The notes: generated by a model not told the origin, from the letters alone. A stretch of 51,843 nucleotides of DNA from Methylomonas lenta (GCF_001644015.1 NZ_LUUI01000143.1:1-51843); one strand, 5' to 3'. Shown: positions 1 to 8,381, numbered from the stretch's first letter. Made by a program: numbers and translations.

Positions 1-181
1 CTGTGCCCAATAAAATCACAGTTGTATTGGCGATGGGAATATTCCAATACTGGTTTTCATCCTTGGATTCTGTCAGATAGAGTACGCGACCATCTTTTTG
101 CATCACTCGGCACTTTTCCAGGTAATAAATATTGGCCCGTTTGGAATGTAATATGGCTTTTAAATCGGTTAATTGATCCAT
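1..181 (-). CDS. cas1: Type I-F CRISPR integrase Cas1, N-terminal fragment (cut by window edge)
   Basis: Only the first 60 codons lie in the window; the gene runs off the left edge. Cas1 is the integrase that, with Cas2, inserts new spacers into CRISPR arrays. The translation reads MDQLTDLKAILHSKRANIYY, later YWNIPIANTT and ILLGT. This closely resembles my recollection of the N terminus of type I-F Cas1 (LHSKRANLYYL, WNIPIANTT, LLLGTG), a region distinctive for that subtype. The ATG at 179-181 fits the family start. In I-F loci cas1 is normally followed by a cas2-cas3 fusion and csy1-4, which would lie to the left, outside the window. No CRISPR repeat is visible on this side. The subtype rests on a short stretch but the match is strong. 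Catalytic residues cannot be checked because the active-site half is missing. Confidence 0.85.
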   Translation of the reverse strand, partial: MDQLTDLKAILHSKRANIYYLEKCRVMQKDGRVLYLTESKDENQYWNIPIANTTVILLGT

Positions 182-401
182 GATCCTTTGGACTGTGATG
201 TTTGCTGAGAGATTGGAAATAGTTAAGTTAGTTGATGCCCGTTAAGAATACAAATTCAAGTCTGATTGGGTGATAACGCTGACGGCCAGGTTTGTCGGCC
301 CAGTCGTCCGCAAAGTTTGTGTAATAGCTGGATTACCTTTATAGAATTCAATCAAAATATGCATGCCGCACAGGATCAAAAATAGATACTAAAAAAATAG
401 A

Positions 402-654
402 AAATCATCAACTTAGGATTTCGCCAAATTTAACTTCCGCTTATGATTCCCATGCTTTGCGTCAATGCCATTAAGTTAAGAAAAAGCTCCCTCTCCTGCT
501 GGAGAGGGTTGGGGAGAGGAGATTTATAATAAGGCAAAAAAGCTTTATTTAATCCCCTCATCCTAACCTTCTCCCGGAGGGAGAAGGGATTGTTCTTCCT
601 TAACTTAATGGCAGTGACGCGAAGCGTAGGAACGATGCGAAATCATCAACTTAG
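402..654. repeat. MITE-like palindromic element with 15-bp flanking direct repeats
   Basis: AAATCATCAACTTAG occurs perfectly at 402-416 and 640-654. Between them lie two arms in inverted orientation. The best core is TGCCATTAAGTTAAG at 466-480, matched by its exact reverse complement at 599-613. Each arm carries its own hairpin: CCCTCTCC-TGCT-GGAGAGGG at 489-508 and CCTTCTCC-CGGAG-GGAGAAGG at 567-587. The whole can fold as a long imperfect cruciform of about 80 bp per arm. There is no room for a transposase, so if mobile it would be non-autonomous. Calling the direct repeats a target-site duplication is inference; they could also be part of the repeat unit. Confidence 0.6.
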
Positions 655-1024
655 TCGGCTATAGCGGATCTTACTTGAAATCTTTGGGATTAACATTAGC
701 CCCACTCATGGGCTATAATTAACAATGATAAAAACATTTTAAATTTTAACAAGTTATCTCTTTGCGGGTATTTTTTGTAAGATTGAAAAAGTAACTTACA
801 GCTATAAAATTTGCTCGGCAATTTGAGTGATCTGAGCAGATGCTGTTTTGTGTTTCACTTTTGCCGAAATAAGCTTGAATTTTGAATAAATTAGCCGATC
901 TTGTCGCAAACTTGAAAAAAGATAACTATGAAGAAAGACAAGCCAGAAAAAAGAATGCAATCATTGGCTTAGGATATGGTTGGAAATAACATCCCGAAAT
1001 CCAAGCGCATCGTTCCCACGCGGA

Positions 1025-1065
1025 GCATGGGAACCATAAGCGGAAGTTAATTTTGGCGAAATCCT
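1025..1065. repeat. 41-bp inverted copy of the sequence at 415-455, REP-like
   Basis: The reverse complement of this segment matches 415-455 at 39 of 41 positions. Next to it, GTTCCCA at 1012-1018 pairs with TGGGAAC at 1028-1034. This GTTCCCACGC...TGGGAAC type of palindrome resembles widespread intergenic REP-like repeats of gammaproteobacteria. The two copies enclose about 570 bp, including the element at 402-654. Whether they bound one composite unit or are independent insertions cannot be told here. Confidence 0.6.
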
Positions 1066-1193
1066 TATTTATATTTAATGCAACTGAAATACATTTTTCC
1101 TAAGGTTTTGTAGAAACCTGTGCAACCCACAATCCGTTAGCGGTGCTTGGTTAATAGGTATCGCTGCAAAATAAACACACTTCATTTCAGGCC

Positions 1194-2060
1194 ATGCTAC
1201 AGACAATCTTACAACAATCACCGACTTTACTTATTTGCCTGGTTTCTATTCTGGGTTTGTTGGTAGGCAGTTTTTTGAATGTGGTCATCTACCGTTTGCC
1301 GGTGATGATGCAAACCGGTTGGCGGCGGGATTGTTTGGAATTTTTACAGCTGCCGGCTGAACAGCCGGGGGAGCGGTTTGATCTTATATTGCCCGGTTCG
1401 CGTTGCCCTAGCTGCCAAACCGAAATCAAAGCGTATCAAAATATCCCTGTGTTCAGTTATCTTTGGTTGCGTGGCAAGTGCGGGCATTGTGCTGCAGCTA
1501 TTTCAATGCGATATCCTTTGATTGAAACCTTTACCGGAGTATGTTCGGCTGTGGTGGCATGGCATTTTGGTTATGGTCCTGCCATGTTATTTGGCTTATT
1601 ACTGACCTGGAGTCTGATCGCTTTAAGTTTTATCGACATTGATCATCAATTATTACCAGATTCTATTACCTTGCCGATGTTATGGCTGGGTTTGTTTTTA
1701 AGTCTGTTTTCGATTTATACCGATAGTCATGCCAGTATTATCGGGGCAGTTGCAGGCTACTTAAGTCTTTGGGGTGTATATCACTTATTTAAAATACTAA
1801 CCGGTAAGGAAGGTATGGGTTACGGGGACTTCAAATTACTGGCTTTGTTGGGCGCATGGTTAGGCTGGCAGTATTTGCCACTAATTATTTTGTTGTCGTC
1901 TTTAGTTGGGGCGGTAATAGGTGTGCTGATGATCGTATTTCGTCAGCATGATGCAGCTAAACCCATTCCATTCGGGCCTTATTTGGCCGCAGCTGGCTGG
2001 CTGGCATTGATATGGGGTAATGATATTAATGATTTTTACCTGAATTTTGTCGGGCTTTAA
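1194..2060 (+). CDS. pilD: Prepilin peptidase / N-methyltransferase PilD (A24 family)
   Basis: An inner-membrane aspartic protease that removes the leader of type IV prepilins and type II secretion pseudopilins and then N-methylates the new N terminus. The 288-residue protein has the full two-domain form. An N-terminal cytoplasmic domain carries the paired cysteine motif (C71, C74, C96, C99). A multi-pass A24 domain follows, with candidate catalytic aspartates D148 (in SFIDIDH) and D212 (in GMGYGDFK), matching the family FID and GxGD motifs. Several hydrophobic segments alternate through the chain. It is the first gene of a packed run with coaE, three bases downstream, a common pilD-coaE arrangement in this class. 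The pilin genes it serves are not in the window; pilU and pilSR are, but at other positions. Confidence 0.95.
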   Translation: MLQTILQQSPTLLICLVSILGLLVGSFLNVVIYRLPVMMQTGWRRDCLEFLQLPAEQPGERFDLILPGSRCPSCQTEIKAYQNIPVFSYLWLRGKCGHCAAAISMRYPLIETFTGVCSAVVAWHFGYGPAMLFGLLLTWSLIALSFIDIDHQLLPDSITLPMLWLGLFLSLFSIYTDSHASIIGAVAGYLSLWGVYHLFKILTGKEGMGYGDFKLLALLGAWLGWQYLPLIILLSSLVGAVIGVLMIVFRQHDAAKPIPFGPYLAAAGWLALIWGNDINDFYLNFVGL

Positions 2061-2063
2061 TTC

Positions 2064-2675
2064 ATGTTAAGAGTAGGCCTGACAGGTGGCATTGGCAGCG
2101 GAAAGTCGACAGTTTGCGATTTGTTCGCTGAATTAGGCATGCCCATAGTCGATGCCGATGTGATTGCCCGCCAATTGGTGGCGCCAGGTCAACCCGCTTT
2201 AACTAAACTGGCCGAGGTTTTTGGTCTATCTATCATTGAGCAAGATGGCTCGTTGAATCGCGCTCTACTCAGGCAGCTGGCTTTCAGCGATTTGCTCAAT
2301 AAGCAAAAGCTGGATGCGATTATGCACCCGCTGATTTATGCCGAAATCGAAACACAGATAGCGAATTTGCAAACAGCTTATTGCATTATGGCAATTCCTT
2401 TATTGTTAGAAACGCAAAAAAAACATGCGGTGGACAGGGTGTTGGTGGTGGATTGTCCACCATTTATTCAGTTAAAGCGTGTGATAGCCAGAGACAATGT
2501 CAGCACTGAGCAAGCCGAAGCTATTATCGCTTTGCAAGCCGCTAGAGAGACCCGTTTGGCTGCCGCAGATGATGTAATCGATAATTCAGCCAGCCAGACC
2601 GGCCTTGCAGAACAGGTCAAAAGTCTGCACAATTCTTATCTTTTATTAGCCACCTCAGGGATAACTTCGGCTTGA
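2064..2675 (+). CDS. coaE: Dephospho-CoA kinase
   Basis: Catalyses the last step of coenzyme A synthesis, ATP-dependent phosphorylation of the 3'-hydroxyl of dephospho-CoA, in the cytoplasm. The 203-residue length is normal. The Walker A loop GLTGGIGSGKST is at residues 6-17, followed by the family signature DADVIARQLV. A lid-region arginine motif (KRVIARDN) and the C-terminal DDVIDN stretch are also present. It starts three bases after pilD and its stop overlaps the TTG start of zapD, so translation of the three genes is probably coupled. Confidence 0.96.
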   Translation: MLRVGLTGGIGSGKSTVCDLFAELGMPIVDADVIARQLVAPGQPALTKLAEVFGLSIIEQDGSLNRALLRQLAFSDLLNKQKLDAIMHPLIYAEIETQIANLQTAYCIMAIPLLLETQKKHAVDRVLVVDCPPFIQLKRVIARDNVSTEQAEAIIALQAARETRLAAADDVIDNSASQTGLAEQVKSLHNSYLLLATSGITSA

Positions 2676-3442
2676 ATACGCAAACGATTTACGAATTCCC
2701 ACTTAACGAACGAATTCGGGTGTTTATGCGCCTGGAGCAATTATTCCAACAGCTTAGTCATTTCATGACAGGCAGCTCAATTTTTGACAAGCGAGCGGCC
2801 ATTAACACGTTGTTGGATATTCTGACCATATTTGGTCGTAGTGATCTTAAGTCTGAATTGATTAAGGAACTGGAGCGACACGCCAAGGTGCTGGGTCATT
2901 TGAGTAGCAGCCAAGACGTTGATAACCAGAAACTACAAAGCATTCTCGCCGAACTTGGTCAAGCCAGCCGCAATTTGTATAACACCACCGGCAAGGTGGG
3001 GGCTAGTGTATTGGAGAGTGGTTTGTTTCAAAGTATTTCCCAGCGTAGCGCCATTCCAGGTGGTAGTTGTTCGTTCGATTTGCCGGCATTTCATTACTGG
3101 TTGGAACAGAGTCAAGAGGAGCAGCAAAAAGATTTAGATCAGTGGATGCAACCTTTTGTCGATATCCGTATTGCGATTGACCTTGTTTTGGGATTCATTC
3201 GTCAAAGCAGTATGCCAAAACAGGAAATTGCCCAAGCAGGTTTTTTTCAATTGGCATTGGACCAAGCCCATCCGGTACAATTATTGCGCGTGGGTATACC
3301 GGTTTCGGTGCATAGTTTTGCGGAAATCAGTGGTGGCAAACATCGGTTTAGCATACGGTTTCTTAAGCCGTCTAATGATGAAAACCGGCCCGTTCAAACT
3401 AAGGATGATATTTCCTTTACCTTGTCACGGTGTGCAGTTTAA
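2672..3442 (+). CDS. zapD: Cell division protein ZapD (FtsZ-associated)
   Basis: ZapD binds the FtsZ C-terminal tail and bundles protofilaments at the division ring. The protein has 256 residues, close to the usual 245-250. It opens with [19 protein letters not shown], the family N-terminal signature, and later has the conserved LPAFHYWL region. A TTG start is chosen because it gives the family N terminus and overlaps the coaE stop as TTGA; no ATG fits. The gene order coaE-zapD-yacG is conserved across many gammaproteobacteria and supports the call. Confidence 0.93.
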   Translation: MNTQTIYEFPLNERIRVFMRLEQLFQQLSHFMTGSSIFDKRAAINTLLDILTIFGRSDLKSELIKELERHAKVLGHLSSSQDVDNQKLQSILAELGQASRNLYNTTGKVGASVLESGLFQSISQRSAIPGGSCSFDLPAFHYWLEQSQEEQQKDLDQWMQPFVDIRIAIDLVLGFIRQSSMPKQEIAQAGFFQLALDQAHPVQLLRVGIPVSVHSFAEISGGKHRFSIRFLKPSNDENRPVQTKDDISFTLSRCAV

Positions 3443-3645
3443 TGACTGATCAGCAAGTTTTTTCGGTAGCTTGTCCGACCTGTAAAACCCCAGTACCGTG
3501 GGTGGCAGAGCAGCAATTTAAGCCATTTTGCAGTTATCGTTGCAAACTAATCGATTTAGGCGACTGGGCTACCGAAGCGCATAAAGTGCCTGGAGAACCA
3601 GCTTTGCCGGACTTCGATGCAGATCAGCCGGATTCTGAGTATTGA
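3442..3645 (+). CDS. yacG: DNA gyrase inhibitor YacG (small zinc-binding protein)
   Basis: A 67-residue zinc-ribbon protein that in E. coli binds GyrB and inhibits gyrase. The CPTC pair near the N terminus and the later FCSYRC pair give the four zinc-ligand cysteines, and CKLIDLGDW is the usual follow-on. The start is the ATG that overlaps the zapD stop as TAATG; an upstream GTG at 3430 would add four residues inside zapD and is less likely. Last gene of the pilD-coaE-zapD-yacG run. It converges with the Nudix/ThiE gene, leaving only seven bases between their stops. Confidence 0.93.
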   Translation: MTDQQVFSVACPTCKTPVPWVAEQQFKPFCSYRCKLIDLGDWATEAHKVPGEPALPDFDADQPDSEY

Positions 3646-3652
3646 TTAAGCG

Positions 3653-4588
3653 TTAGCTCAAAAAGGCGCTAATGCCGGCGATGCCTTGGCCGCCGGCGTG
3701 CAAAATCTGATTAACATCCTGCATATTCAAGCCACCTAAGGCGAACACCGGCAGATTCACTTGCTCGATTAATGCCGTCATGTTCTTCCAACCTAATGAC
3801 ATGGCATCGGGATGCGTTGACGTAGGCAATATCGGCGCCAGCACCACAAAATCCACACCAATATTTTCCGCATGTTTCAGCTCTGGCAAATTATGGCAGG
3901 AGGCTGCCACCCATTCATGAGCTTTTGGGCGGGTTTGACGGGCAAGCAGTGCCCGGCTGCTAAGATGAATGCCATCGGCTGTTGCATGAGAAAGCGGCAG
4001 ATCGGAATTGATCAACAAACGTATGCTGTGTTGCCGGCATTTAGCCCACACGGCACGGTATACCGTTTCGATTTCAGCATGCGGCAGGGATTTGATTCGC
4101 AATTGCAGCAAGCTCACCTGGTTTCGAATTATTTTATCCAGATGGCCTAAAACCTGTTGTGTAGTATGGCCTTCCAGGATGGCATAACGATCAGGTAGGC
4201 GAGAGGCGGTAATAATGGGCAGATTGGCCGCCGGAAAATCGAATTCAGATAATTGCTGCGGCGTAACCCATTGCATGGCTTGGCCCTCAAGAGCCGAAGC
4301 AAGACCGGAAAACCGCTTAACTTGCCAAACATCCAGTAATACAGCTAGATCGGGATACTGGTGGTTGATTTTAATCAACGGCTGGGCGTCGAGTACATCA
4401 ATGCCGACTTCTTCCTGTAATTCTCGCTGTAAAGCCTGAAATACGCTCTCACCCGGGTCCAGTTTGCCGCCAGGAAATTCCCATAACCCACCCTGATGCA
4501 CATGCTTGGCGCGCTGAGTTAGTAAAATTCTACCATCGTCATCCCGCACGACGCCGACGGCGACATGTAAGGCCCTGCAGTTTGTCAT
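3653..4588 (-). CDS. Nudix hydrolase (MutT type) fused to a ThiE-like domain
   Basis: The N-terminal 130 residues form a Nudix hydrolase. The Nudix box spans residues 41-63 in the form GX5EX7REUXEEXGU, with R55, E56, E59 and E60. This fits MutT-type 8-oxo-dGTP cleansing. Residues from about 135 to 311 resemble thiamine-phosphate synthase (a TIM barrel with LRIKSLP, INSDL, GIHLSS and ALGGLN). Such MutT-ThiE-like fusions are common in gammaproteobacteria. The C-terminal half often lacks thiamine synthase activity there, so I would not assume it. The ATG directly abuts the argJ stop, so it is the last gene of the minus-strand operon that begins at 7088. Confidence 0.9.
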   Translation of the reverse strand: MTNCRALHVAVGVVRDDDGRILLTQRAKHVHQGGLWEFPGGKLDPGESVFQALQRELQEEVGIDVLDAQPLIKINHQYPDLAVLLDVWQVKRFSGLASALEGQAMQWVTPQQLSEFDFPAANLPIITASRLPDRYAILEGHTTQQVLGHLDKIIRNQVSLLQLRIKSLPHAEIETVYRAVWAKCRQHSIRLLINSDLPLSHATADGIHLSSRALLARQTRPKAHEWVAASCHNLPELKHAENIGVDFVVLAPILPTSTHPDAMSLGWKNMTALIEQVNLPVFALGGLNMQDVNQILHAGGQGIAGISAFLS

Positions 4589-5803
4589 TTAGGTGCGGTA
4601 TTCAGCGTTGATACGTACGTAATCATAAGAAAAGTCACAAGTCAGTACTTCTTCGCGTGCCTCGCCGCGACCAAGACGAACCGTAACGGTTATCTCCTCC
4701 TGATTCATTACGCGTTGGCCATCTTGTTCGGTATAACCTGGTGAGCGGCCACCGTTTTCAACGATGCAAACCGTGCCTAGATAAATTTCGATTTTATCCA
4801 AGTCCATGTCTTCTAGGCCTGACCGGCCTACTGCAGCCAAAATTCGGCCCCAATTAGGATCGCTGGCGAAAAAAGCCGTTTTTACCAGCGGTGAATGGGC
4901 GATAGTTTTGGCAACTTGTACCGCCTCGGCACTGGTTTGCGCTTGTTCAACGACAATCTTGATTAGTTTGGTCGCGCCTTCACCATCGCGAATGATTAAT
5001 TCTGCCAGGCGCTTGCAAACCGTGGTTATGGCGGCCGCAAACTTGGCATATTCCGGGGTGTCGGCCAAAATCTCAGCCGCGTCGCTGCAGCCGCTGGCTA
5101 ATAATACACAGGCGTCATTAGTTGAAGTGTCGCCATCCACGGTGATACGGTTGAACGAGGTCTCGGCAGCAGCCGATAAGCATTGTTGCAAAAGGGCGGG
5201 CTCGATTTTGGCATCGGTAGCGATAAAACCCAGCATGGTGGCCATATTAGGCTGGATCATACCGGCACCTTTGGAAATGCCGGTGATAGTGACCGGACAG
5301 CCTGCGATTTCGATAACCAGCGATGCGCCTTTGGCAAAGGTATCTGTGGTCATGATGGCGCGGGCTGCCCTGTCCCAATGGGTTTCATGTAGATTTTCGA
5401 CTGCTGCAGGAAGCGCTGCAGTCAGTTTTGACACTGGAAGCGGCTCGCCAATCACGCCGGTGGAAAAAGGCAAAATCTGTTGAGCAATACCTTCCACTTC
5501 GCCGGCCAGTGATGCGCAGCTGGCAAAAGCGTCTTGTAAACCTTGCTTGCCGGTGCCGGCATTGGCATTGCCTGAGTTAATCAGTAACCAACGAGGTTCT
5601 TGCGTCAGATGGTCGCGGGCGATTAAAACTGGTGCTGCACAAAATGCGTTTTGGGTAAACACTGCAGCACAACAGCCTGTGTCTGCCATTTCGATGACTA
5701 AAATATCATCACGCTGAGTTTGTTTAATGCCGGCATTGCTGGTACCCAGTTTGATACCTTTGACGGCATGCATGATGGGGAAATCACATTGTCCTACTGC
5801 CAT
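4589..5803 (-). CDS. argJ: Bifunctional glutamate N-acetyltransferase / amino-acid acetyltransferase ArgJ
   Basis: Transfers the acetyl group from N-acetylornithine to glutamate in the recyclable arginine pathway, and may also use acetyl-CoA. The precursor cleaves itself before a nucleophilic threonine; here MATML places it at T189, after the conserved KGAGMIQPN. At 404 residues the length is normal. I chose the ATG at 5801-5803, which follows TTAGGTGAAGAC as ribosome binding site and gives the family N terminus. The open frame continues upstream to 5941, but that part overlaps the tusA-like gene and is not family-like. It lies 20 bases after the tusA-like gene and abuts the Nudix gene. Confidence 0.95.
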   Translation of the reverse strand: MAVGQCDFPIMHAVKGIKLGTSNAGIKQTQRDDILVIEMADTGCCAAVFTQNAFCAAPVLIARDHLTQEPRWLLINSGNANAGTGKQGLQDAFASCASLAGEVEGIAQQILPFSTGVIGEPLPVSKLTAALPAAVENLHETHWDRAARAIMTTDTFAKGASLVIEIAGCPVTITGISKGAGMIQPNMATMLGFIATDAKIEPALLQQCLSAAAETSFNRITVDGDTSTNDACVLLASGCSDAAEILADTPEYAKFAAAITTVCKRLAELIIRDGEGATKLIKIVVEQAQTSAEAVQVAKTIAHSPLVKTAFFASDPNWGRILAAVGRSGLEDMDLDKIEIYLGTVCIVENGGRSPGYTEQDGQRVMNQEEITVTVRLGRGEAREEVLTCDFSYDYVRINAEYRT

Positions 5804-5823
5804 GTCTTCACCTAAAACTAAAA

Positions 5824-6048
5824 TTAAACTACTTCTAAAACAATGATATATTCGCCGTCGTCGGCCTTTGTTTCCAGTACTTTGTGGCCGTTTATACGGC
5901 ACCAGGCTGGAATATCCTGCATCACGCCAGGGTCTGTGCACTCGACTGTCAGAATGTCACCGTTTTGCAGTGTTTTGACTTTATCTTGTGTGCGAATCAC
6001 CGGTAACGGGCACAGCAAGCGGCGAGCATTTAAGGTTTCATGACTCAT
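5824..6048 (-). CDS. TusA-family sulfurtransferase (sulfur carrier)
   Basis: A 74-residue protein with the family signature LCPLPVI near the N terminus; its cysteine (C13) is the persulfide-carrying residue. TusA proteins pass sulfur to partners such as MnmA-type tRNA thiolases, molybdenum cofactor enzymes or sulfur oxidation systems. The ATG at 6046-6048 overlaps the stop of the upstream PP-loop gene as ATGA. This close coupling to a thiouridylase-like enzyme suggests the two act together. The protein could instead be one of the TusA-like paralogues without a tRNA role; the sequence alone does not decide. Confidence 0.88.
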   Translation of the reverse strand: MSHETLNARRLLCPLPVIRTQDKVKTLQNGDILTVECTDPGVMQDIPAWCRINGHKVLETKADDGEYIIVLEVV

Positions 6049-7088
6049 ACAAACCACGCTGCGGGGATTTGCTCTGCCGTTAAAGGCTTGACTTGTATAT
6101 TGCGCTCTTCACCCTGTTGGTTGCGTAGGGTGACTTCAACCATTTCAGCCTCGCGACCCTGTCCGTAACGGGCAGTAATTTGCCCGGCTAGGTACAGGTC
6201 TTCTTCTGTCGGCGTACCATCAATTAAGGCTAGCGGCCCACGGTGGCTAGCGCAGTTCATGCTGATAAACTCTTTTTTATAGCCACTCAGAAAGCGTGCC
6301 TCGCCATCTTCACGGGCAATAATAACTTTGAAATGCGGTTTAGGGCGAATATGTCGGCCCACTTTCAATAACATCACATCGTCTAGCTCATAGTCGCGAT
6401 TGCCGCGCGCTTGCCATAAATCCACCAGTTTTTTGGAATAAGCTGCATCGGTCAAAAAACAGCAACCGCCAGCCGGTTGAGCGTAATCGGTGAAATTATA
6501 TTCTTTGGCCAATGCCATTTGCGGCTTACGGGAGCGACCGCTGAAATCGAACATTTTTTCACGGCTGATCCAGTCTTCCCTCTCAGGTAGTGTAGCTGGA
6601 AGGTTTTGCGCAGACAACGGTCTGACCAGTAAATCGTTAGCACCGGATTCGGCAGAGACTATCGGCATAGTTTGTTTGCGCTGCGACATCGGGCGTTGAC
6701 CGACTACTTCGCCGGTGATGATAAAATCGAAGCCATTTTCCGCCATCCATTGTTTGGCTTTGTTGACCATGAAAATCTTGCAATCCAGGCAAGGATTCAT
6801 GTTGGCACCGTAGCCATGCTTAGGATTAAGTAATACCTGTTTGTACTCTTCAATCACATCGATGATGTGCAGCTTTATGCCGAGTTGTTCCGCTACCCAA
6901 AGTGAATTATTGCGCTTGGGTTTGTCGGCATCCTGTTTGCGAATAGCGTGAGTGTGGCCCTCTACGCAAAACCCGGTAAAAAAGTTGATACCTTCGACAT
7001 GGATGCCTTGTTCCAGGATAGATTGAGTGGCTAACATGGAGTCCAGGCCGCCGGAAATTAGCGCCACGGCTTTTCGTTGTTGATTCAT
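6045..7088 (-). CDS. PP-loop ATPase, MnmA/ThiI-like tRNA thiolation enzyme candidate
   Basis: 347 residues. The N terminus carries the PP-loop SGGLDS at 12-17, which adenylates the substrate. NPCLDCK (C100, C103) and GGCCF (C209, C210) resemble the two catalytic cysteine sites of MnmA-type 2-thiouridylases, although overall similarity to MnmA seems limited. The C-terminal third (VGRHIRPKPHFKVIIAREDG) looks like the NFACT-R (DUF814-like) RNA-associated domain often annotated on such proteins. Likely role: sulfur transfer to a tRNA base, fed by the TusA-like protein it overlaps. The exact substrate is not known to me. First gene of the minus-strand operon, starting back to back with pilU. Confidence 0.75.
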   Translation of the reverse strand: MNQQRKAVALISGGLDSMLATQSILEQGIHVEGINFFTGFCVEGHTHAIRKQDADKPKRNNSLWVAEQLGIKLHIIDVIEEYKQVLLNPKHGYGANMNPCLDCKIFMVNKAKQWMAENGFDFIITGEVVGQRPMSQRKQTMPIVSAESGANDLLVRPLSAQNLPATLPEREDWISREKMFDFSGRSRKPQMALAKEYNFTDYAQPAGGCCFLTDAAYSKKLVDLWQARGNRDYELDDVMLLKVGRHIRPKPHFKVIIAREDGEARFLSGYKKEFISMNCASHRGPLALIDGTPTEEDLYLAGQITARYGQGREAEMVEVTLRNQQGEERNIQVKPLTAEQIPAAWFV

Positions 7089-7223
7089 AACTGCAATAAC
7101 ACGTGTTTCAAAAAAAACCTATTATACGCGATAGCTGTTCGGCTTCACTTGCTTCAACCTACCTTAACTTACGCCGCGATTAATCTACACTTAATTGCAT
7201 TCTTACAAACACCAGAGCTGATT

Positions 7224-8381
7224 ATGGAATTTAAAGATTATTTGAAAATATTGGTGCAGCACGACGGCTCCGATTTATATCTGACAGTCGGCGCTCCGGC
7301 GGCTGCGAAATTTCAGGGGGTGCTGAAGCCGATAGAAAACGTCAAGCTTAATAATGAACGCCTGAAAGAAATAGCCGACAGCATTATGGATGCCGATCAG
7401 CGCGCCAGTTTCGAACATGTGCCGGAAATGAATCTCGCCATCAGCGAAACCGGTATCGGTCGCTTCAGGGTGAATATCTTTAAACAGCGCAATTGTTATG
7501 CCTTGGTGATACGCAATATCAAAGTGGATATTCCTAATGCCGATTCCCTGGGTTTACCGCAGATTTTGAAAAGCAAAATCATGGAAAAGCGCGGTTTGAT
7601 TTTATTTGTCGGCGGTACCGGCTCCGGAAAATCGACTTCTTTGGCCGCTTTAATCGATCACCGTAACAGTAACGCCTCCGGGCATATCATCACGATAGAA
7701 GACCCCATCGAGTTCATCCATCCGCATAAAAAATCCCTGGTTAATCAGCGGGAAGTGGGGGTGGACACCTTAAGTTATGAAGATGCGCTGAAAAATACTC
7801 TCCGACAAGCGCCGGATGTAATTTTGATCGGCGAAATTCGTAGCCAGGAAACCATGGAACATGCATTGGCTTTTGCCGAAACCGGTCATTTATGTTTGTC
7901 CACCCTACACGCGAATAATGCTAACCAAGCATTGGATAGAATTATCAATTTTTTCCCGGAAGAGCGCCGTCCTCAACTGTTAATGGATTTGTCTTTAAAT
8001 TTACAGGCCTTTATTTCCCAGCGCTTGGTGCCAACCGTTGAAGGTAAACGCGTGGCAGCTATCGAAATTCTGCTGGGTACCAAACTGGTCAGTGACTTAA
8101 TTCACAAAGGCGATGTTCACGGCATCAAAGAGGCGATGGAAAAATCAGAGAACATCGGCATGCAAACTTTCGATAGTCATTTAATGAGGCTATACAAAAG
8201 CGGCGTGATTTCGTTGGAAGAAGCTTTAAGTAACTCGGATTCGCCGAATAACCTCAAATTAAAAATCAACCTCAGCGAGGGCTTAGGTTCTGCGACCGCA
8301 CCCAAAGTCGAGGGCGCAAAAAGCACTCAGGCCTCGTTATCTCTGGAGTCGATCACAAAAGAGGAGGATGAACCAGAATAA
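7224..8381 (+). CDS. pilU: Type IV pilus retraction ATPase PilU
   Basis: A hexameric secretion ATPase that works with PilT in pilus retraction at the inner membrane. At 385 residues it has PilU rather than PilT length. Walker A GGTGSGKST is at residues 130-138, followed by the Asp box (ITIEDPIEF), Walker B (DVILIGEIR) and the His box (AETGHLCLSTLHANNA). The N terminus MEFKDYL and the phrases RGLILFVG and QAPDVILIGE follow my recollection of Pseudomonas PilU closely. The start is the ATG at 7224; the frame is open further upstream to 7077 but lacks family sequence there. No pilT lies beside it, which is unusual because pilT-pilU are often adjacent. Confidence 0.93.
   Translation: MEFKDYLKILVQHDGSDLYLTVGAPAAAKFQGVLKPIENVKLNNERLKEIADSIMDADQRASFEHVPEMNLAISETGIGRFRVNIFKQRNCYALVIRNIKVDIPNADSLGLPQILKSKIMEKRGLILFVGGTGSGKSTSLAALIDHRNSNASGHIITIEDPIEFIHPHKKSLVNQREVGVDTLSYEDALKNTLRQAPDVILIGEIRSQETMEHALAFAETGHLCLSTLHANNANQALDRIINFFPEERRPQLLMDLSLNLQAFISQRLVPTVEGKRVAAIEILLGTKLVSDLIHKGDVHGIKEAMEKSENIGMQTFDSHLMRLYKSGVISLEEALSNSDSPNNLKLKINLSEGLGSATAPKVEGAKSTQASLSLESITKEEDEPE

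Larger units (their letters stand above)
182..1193. other. 1-kb gene-poor region between cas1 and pilD, rich in palindromes
   Basis: No convincing complete gene is visible. The stretch holds a palindromic element at 402-654 and a 41-bp inverted repeat pair (415-455 and 1025-1065). The promoter of cas1 must lie just right of 181 and that of pilD just left of 1194, but I see no clear consensus for either. A short open stretch at 882-989 (+) ends in a peptide IIGLGYGWK before its stop and could be a gene remnant, but it has no ribosome binding site. The high density of inverted repeats suggests an insertion-prone or eroded segment. Confidence 0.6.

Noticed and set aside
182-1193. Possible CRISPR array upstream of cas1
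   Set aside because: The repeats are inverted and few, with no regular 28-bp repeat and 32-bp spacer pattern.
4806-5483. 225-codon open frame antisense to argJ
   Set aside because: It is the shadow of a strongly coding gene; no ribosome binding site, no family-like sequence.
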